Under the pieces are notes generated by a model, which did no database searches, was not told the origin of the DNA, and saw only the letters and a program-made list of their open reading frames with translations. Below are positions 31,847 through 34,286 of a stretch of DNA of 34,286 nucleotides, piece by piece (position 1 is the stretch's first letter; each line of letters begins with the position of its first letter). The DNA comes from a virus: IMG/VR virus record IMGVR_UViG_3300042381_000722, positions 1-34,286 of that record; one strand, given 5' to 3'. Both the position numbers and the translations under genes were made by a program.

Positions 31847-32224
31847 CTATCCGGCGCACCCGGCGGATTGCTGTTGTGCGTCAGCCGGCAGCACTTCGGC
31901 CGCCTTGAGCTTCTGCAAAATCAAAAGAAAATCTTCCCCTGCCATCGTCACTAGCCACGGCTTGCTCGAGGTCTTGTGGGCCACGGCCGGCGGCTTGTCG
32001 AAAGCCGCAGCCACGGCTGCCTGCTCGTATGCCTGGCGCACGTTGAGCTTCTCGACAAACTTGACCTCCCACCACAGACCGCTGTTGTCCTCCACGTCAG
32101 CACCACCACCGCCAAAGGCCGCTTGCTTGTATCCGGCGCGCTCGGCCACAAAGCCATAGCCACGCAACACGTCACGCCATAGACGCTCGCCCCGCTTCCC
32201 CTTTTCGCGGCTCATCTTACTCAT
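31847..32224 (-). CDS. Holliday junction resolvase-like endonuclease
   Basis: A 125-residue protein with the Hjc/PD-(D/E)XK pattern: REKGKRGERLW (Glu13), GGGADVED (Asp43) and WWEVKF (Glu53 and Lys55). Cleaves four-way junctions in replicated or recombined DNA before packaging. Length is typical of Hjc-like enzymes. It overlaps the upstream gene by eight bases (32217-32224) and works with the SSB-like protein and nuclease encoded downstream. Confidence 0.85.
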   Translation of the reverse strand: MSKMSREKGKRGERLWRDVLRGYGFVAERAGYKQAAFGGGGADVEDNSGLWWEVKFVEKLNVRQAYEQAAVAAAFDKPPAVAHKTSSKPWLVTMAGEDFLLILQKLKAAEVLPADAQQQSAGCAG

Positions 32225-32600
32225 GGTCGCGCCCTCCGAATTCGTACTCGGGGTCGTACTTATCCCTGACCGACTCTCTGATCTCTTCCAACGTCGCGGG
32301 CCGGCTGCCTGCTTGTAGGTTCACCAGCTTGACGAACAAATCCGCCTTTTCTTCCTTCAGCTTGTTAATGCTGTTGACCAGGGCCATGGCCAAATTCTCG
32401 GCAGCGCGAAACTGGACCCGCAGCAGATCCCGCTCGCCTTCCATCAATGCAATAGTGGCCCGTAGTTCGTCGGCCTCGCACTCAAGGCGCACGATGCTGG
32501 CGGCCATCGAGTCTTCGACGGAATAGCCAACCGAGGCGGCTTTTGCGAACCCCCCAAGGTCCACCGCCCCGGCTGGCATTCTCCCTACGAGAGTGCTCAA
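32217..32600 (-). CDS. Coiled-coil early protein
   Basis: A 127-residue protein. I place the start at TTG 32600, because AGGAGG lies seven bases upstream and the TTG overlaps the previous stop as TTGA; a later ATG has its ribosome site too close. The middle (about 35-95) is a heptad-rich helix (RLECEADELRATIALMEGERDLL and onward). The C terminus is acidic. No enzyme motif. It may be a structural or regulatory partner of the recombination proteins. Confidence 0.7.
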   Translation of the reverse strand: MSTLVGRMPAGAVDLGGFAKAASVGYSVEDSMAASIVRLECEADELRATIALMEGERDLLRVQFRAAENLAMALVNSINKLKEEKADLFVKLVNLQAGSRPATLEEIRESVRDKYDPEYEFGGRDHE

Positions 32601-32773
32601 AGTGTTTCCTCCTGGTTGCCGCCACGATATTTGCGGGCGATGGCCATTGCTTCGTCCAGCGCCAACGTGAGCCGACTGTTCTGTTCGCGGAGGGCTTGGT
32701 TTTGTTCCTCGACCACGGCAACCTTGCGCTTCATGTCTGCGAGGTAGTCCTCCATCTCCATTTCGTGACTCAT
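32597..32773 (-). CDS. Small coiled-coil protein
   Basis: A 58-residue protein from ATG 32773 (ATGA overlap) to TGA 32597. Nearly all of it is a charged coiled coil (YLADMKRKVAVVEEQNQALR and further). It may form a heterodimer with the next gene, whose product is also coiled-coil. Third positions and two overlap junctions support it against the longer frame on the same strand. Confidence 0.65.
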   Translation of the reverse strand: MSHEMEMEDYLADMKRKVAVVEEQNQALREQNSRLTLALDEAMAIARKYRGGNQEETL

Positions 32774-33192
32774 TGCCGGCCTCCTGCTTGATGCTTAACC
32801 GTGCTTTCAAAGATTTCCGCAGCGGGCAAATTGCACCCGATCAAGTCGCAAAAGATTTGCGCTTCGCCGCTGATAAACCACGCCCGTAACTGCCGGTGCT
32901 CATGCGGGCCAGTGCAGCAACAAATTTGCGCTCGGGATTTGTGGTTAAAGCATTCCAACCTTCCTCGCTGCATTTTGAACCGCCGCCGCATTTCATATGG
33001 CCACGGCCCGCAGTTTCCCTGGGGATCAATGAGCCCGTAGCGGCAATAAGTGGCCAGATCGTCCACCGCTTGCTCCAAAATTGCCCACGCCAACAACTCC
33101 CAGCCGCTCCGCTCAGGCGACTTATGCCCGGTCGCCATGATGGGCTTGCCGTTAATGGCCGAGCCTGTCAGGCCTTCAAGGTTGGAAATCAT
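32770..33192 (-). CDS. Cys/His-rich early protein
   Basis: A 140-residue protein from ATG 33192. It is rich in Cys and His after residue 48: YCRYG, GNCGPW, LECFNHKS, QICCCTGPHEH, FCDLIGC. The pattern suggests zinc binding, perhaps more than one site. N-terminal residues about 20-48 form a helix (SGWELLAWAILEQAVDDLA). It overlaps both neighbours by ATGA. The longer open frame to 33381 is a shadow. No family was recognised. Confidence 0.65.
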   Translation of the reverse strand: MISNLEGLTGSAINGKPIMATGHKSPERSGWELLAWAILEQAVDDLATYCRYGLIDPQGNCGPWPYEMRRRFKMQRGRLECFNHKSRAQICCCTGPHEHRQLRAWFISGEAQIFCDLIGCNLPAAEIFESTVKHQAGGRQ

Positions 33193-33296
33193 CGGAGCAG
33201 TTGCAAAATGGTGTTGACGCTCCAGGCGCAAAGCAGCGCGAGGCCGCAGAGAATGAGCATGGCCATGAGCGATTGATCCGGGGGGTGCGGAGTCAT
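33189..33296 (-). CDS. Tiny single-helix membrane protein
   Basis: A 35-residue protein from ATG 33296 to TGA 33189, both in ATGA overlaps. The central residues about 10-30 (MAMLILCGLALLCAWSV) are a transmembrane helix. Such tiny membrane proteins in phage early operons can block superinfection or inhibit host proteins; function here is unknown. Its support is the hydrophobic pattern plus coupling on both sides. Confidence 0.55.
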   Translation of the reverse strand: MTPHPPDQSLMAMLILCGLALLCAWSVNTILQLLR

Positions 33297-33457
33297 CGTG
33301 CGACGCGGTTGCGAAGTTGCTGCAATGCGGTGGTGAAGCGCTGGCGGAGCGAAGGCGTGCCGCCTTCGGCCAGCCGCTCACAAACGGCCAGCAATGCGTT
33401 TGCCGGAAGACAGGGCCGTTCGCCGCGACGGTCGATGGTGGTGGGGCGGATGCTCAT
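33293..33457 (-). CDS. Small basic protein
   Basis: A 54-residue protein from ATG 33457 to TGA 33293, ATGA-coupled on both sides. It is Arg/Thr-rich, with a helix ANALLAVCERLAEG and a basic C-terminal helix (RQRFTTALQQLRNRVAR). It could bind nucleic acid. No family was recognised. Confidence 0.55.
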   Translation of the reverse strand: MSIRPTTIDRRGERPCLPANALLAVCERLAEGGTPSLRQRFTTALQQLRNRVAR

Positions 33458-33645
33458 TTGCGGTTCCTCCGAGTGCGTGGTGCGCGGCGGTTTTCCTCGC
33501 GCAGCAGGGAGTTGACGCGGAGGTTGGCCAAGTTGCGCTCGGTGACGATGCCGCGCTTGCGGCCATACTCGTGGCCTGACAAAAATGCCAAGCCGACGAA
33601 GGAGGCGGTTAGGCCGGTTGCAATGATGACTGTTATTGGGTCCAT
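33454..33645 (-). CDS. Small membrane-anchored basic protein
   Basis: A 63-residue protein with an N-terminal hydrophobic helix (PITVIIATGLTASFVGLAFL) and a long basic cytoplasmic part (RKRGIVTERN, REENRRAPRTRRNRK). An AAGGAAA site precedes ATG 33645, and the stop overlaps the next gene. It may tether DNA or protein to the membrane. No family was recognised. Confidence 0.65.
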   Translation of the reverse strand: MDPITVIIATGLTASFVGLAFLSGHEYGRKRGIVTERNLANLRVNSLLREENRRAPRTRRNRK

Positions 33646-33806
33646 GTGTTTTCCTTTTTGCTGACTATGAGCGCATGGATGTCGGCTACGTCGTAGCGGG
33701 TTCCGTGCGCTGAAAGTTTCACGGCGGGCAAATGCAGCTTCACTTTGTTGCGGCTGATGCGGAGCATTTCGGCGGCTTGCTTGGTGGTGACGAGTTGAGG
33801 GCTCAT
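33633..33806 (-). CDS. Excisionase-like helix-turn-helix protein
   Basis: A 57-residue protein from ATG 33806 (ATGA overlap with the RHH gene) to TAA 33633. Residues 4-50 match the MerR-like/HTH_17 excisionase pattern: LVTTKQAAEMLRISRNKVKL, a short wing (HLPAVKLSAHGTRYDV) and a final helix (ADIHALIV). Being the second early gene and the only such protein, it is the natural directionality factor for the integrase. It may instead be a small transcription regulator. Confidence 0.72.
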   Translation of the reverse strand: MSPQLVTTKQAAEMLRISRNKVKLHLPAVKLSAHGTRYDVADIHALIVSKKENTWTQ

Positions 33807-33988
33807 TTACGGGTCGCCTCCACGTTTTGAGCCACCGCAGATTGGATAAGGGCGCGAATGTGACCGCTTAAACTGCGATGATTTTGGCGAGCATCTGCCC
33901 GAAGTTGATCAACCAGCTCGCGGTCTAATTTACCTACGGAGACGACCCGATATTGTTGCCCTGAACGTCGCTTGTTTTGCGCTACCAT
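33803..33988 (-). CDS. Ribbon-helix-helix repressor (Arc/MetJ-like)
   Basis: A 61-residue protein. It has a strand YRVVSVGKL followed by two helices (DRELVDQLRADARQNH; SLSGHIRALIQSAVAQ), as in Arc-family ribbon-helix-helix dimers that bind operators. I choose ATG 33988 because a longer start (34024) would place the promoter and operator repeats inside the gene. With the predicted promoter the mRNA would begin at or very near this ATG. It heads the leftward early operon and is likely autoregulated. Confidence 0.75.
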   Translation of the reverse strand: MVAQNKRRSGQQYRVVSVGKLDRELVDQLRADARQNHRSLSGHIRALIQSAVAQNVEATRK

Positions 33989-34023
33989 TGCGATGTTTAT
34001 CGCATTGATATCGCATGAGGTCA
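33986..34023 (-). promoter_or_regulatory. Early leftward promoter with operator repeats
   Basis: On the minus strand TTGACC (34023-34018) lies 17 bases from GATAAA (34000-33995), a fair sigma70-type promoter. Overlapping it are two direct copies of TATCGCAT (33998-34005 and 34009-34016, 11 bases apart, one helical turn) and an inverted core TGCGAT (33989-33994). Such spacing suits two or three RHH dimers. Binding would block the polymerase. Confidence 0.6.
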
Positions 34024-34095
34024 ATACCCCATTTCAATTTTTTTTGATTTTTTTTACATCATGGACGATGCTGTCGTTGCTCATGCGCCAACAAT
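34024..34095. promoter_or_regulatory. Divergent switch region
   Basis: A 72-bp A/T-rich gap with two runs of eight T, between the leftward RHH gene and the rightward RHH gene. It should hold the rightward promoter: TTGATT (34047 region) and GATGCT at 17 bases are a weak match. No protein-coding signal is seen. Confidence 0.4.
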
Positions 34096-34286
34096 ATGAA
34101 AAGAAAAGACGAGAAGCCGGATAAGGAGAGGCTGAATTTTCACATCTCTCCCGTCCTCTATGACCAGTTAGATCAGTTCGCCCAAGAGAGCGGATTTAAG
34201 CGAGTAAGCGAAGCGGCTTGGTTTATTCTGCACGCGGCTATGATTAAACGTGGCGAGGAAAAACGCTCTGGGGGGGGGGGGGGGGC
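34096..34286 (+). CDS. Second ribbon-helix-helix regulator, 3' end uncertain
   Basis: Starts at ATG 34096 and runs off the window at the G16 tract. A basic N terminus (MKRKDEKPDKE) is followed by strand RLNFHIS, helix PVLYDQLDQFAQESG and helix VSEAAWFILHAAMI, the RHH fold. In the right-end copy the frame continues through GEEKRS into glycines. In the left-end copy of the same sequence (bases 1-16) it would read IKRGV and stop, giving 54 residues, a normal RHH size. It is divergent from the other RHH gene and upstream of int. Confidence 0.65.
   Translation, partial: MKRKDEKPDKERLNFHISPVLYDQLDQFAQESGFKRVSEAAWFILHAAMIKRGEEKRSGGGGG
34244..34286. repeat. Right copy of terminal repeat with G16 tract
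   Basis: Bases 34244-34269 repeat the first 26 bases of the window at 23 of 26 positions, followed by sixteen G (34270-34285) and a final C. The C suggests that the G-run turns into the C-run seen at 27-43, making a perfect palindrome at the circular junction. Poly-G read artefacts are the alternative. Confidence 0.7.

Noticed and set aside
33989-34024. Start of the leftward RHH gene at 34024
   Set aside because: It would put the promoter and the TATCGCAT operator repeats inside the coding sequence; ATG 33988 fits the RHH domain length better.
1-34286. CRISPR array, insertion sequence or rRNA
   Set aside because: No regularly spaced repeats, transposase or rRNA-like sequence was seen anywhere in the window.

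Overview
The window is almost certainly the complete or near-complete genome of one temperate, tailed, lambda-type siphovirus of about 34 kb. It has a tyrosine integrase with an attP-like site, a lambda GpA-type terminase, a lambda-like portal, an HK97-fold capsid, a tape-measure protein and a lysis cassette. No host chromosomal gene is visible. Both ends carry the same 26-bp sequence (23 of 26 identical) running into a C17 tract (left) or a G16 tract (right). I read this as a circular genome, or a circularly permuted assembly, opened at a G/C homopolymer hairpin. The host cannot be named securely. GC-rich coding with clear Shine-Dalgarno sites fits a Gram-negative-like host, and the integrase and tail-fibre style remind me of Verrucomicrobiota phages (low confidence).

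Layout. (1) 34.10 kb across the junction to 2.90 kb, plus strand: a ribbon-helix-helix (RHH) regulator, the integrase, attP with four arm-type repeats, then four tightly packed accessory genes (metallophosphoesterase, winged-helix protein, HExxH zincin, two-helix membrane protein). (2) 33.99 to 24.16 kb, minus strand, early operon: RHH repressor with operator repeats, excisionase-like protein, a chain of very small overlapping genes, Holliday-junction resolvase, SSB-like protein, RecB-like nuclease, a circularly permuted C5 cytosine methyltransferase with an overprinted second gene, archaeo-eukaryotic-type primase, RepA-like helicase and late regulators. (3) 24.02 to 3.05 kb, minus strand, late operon: terminase small and large subunits, gpW, portal, protease-scaffold fusion, capsid, terminator, a two-domain glycosyltransferase, neck and tail genes, tape measure, distal tail proteins including a very Ser/Thr-rich protein, a second glycosyltransferase with an RmlC-like cupin, a tail fibre with a signal peptide, small structural proteins, holin(s), a lipoprotein and an amidase endolysin.

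How it works together. Two divergent RHH proteins flank an operator-containing promoter region and are the best candidates for the lysis-lysogeny switch; no CI-like repressor is seen. Early genes replicate, recombine and methylate the DNA. Late genes package it and build the particle. Three sugar-handling genes lie inside the virion gene block, which suggests glycosylation of virion proteins. Nearly all early genes are translationally coupled by ATGA, GTGA or TTGA overlaps. I used those junctions to find eight genes shorter than about 60 codons and to detect a frameshift at the 3' end of the methyltransferase.
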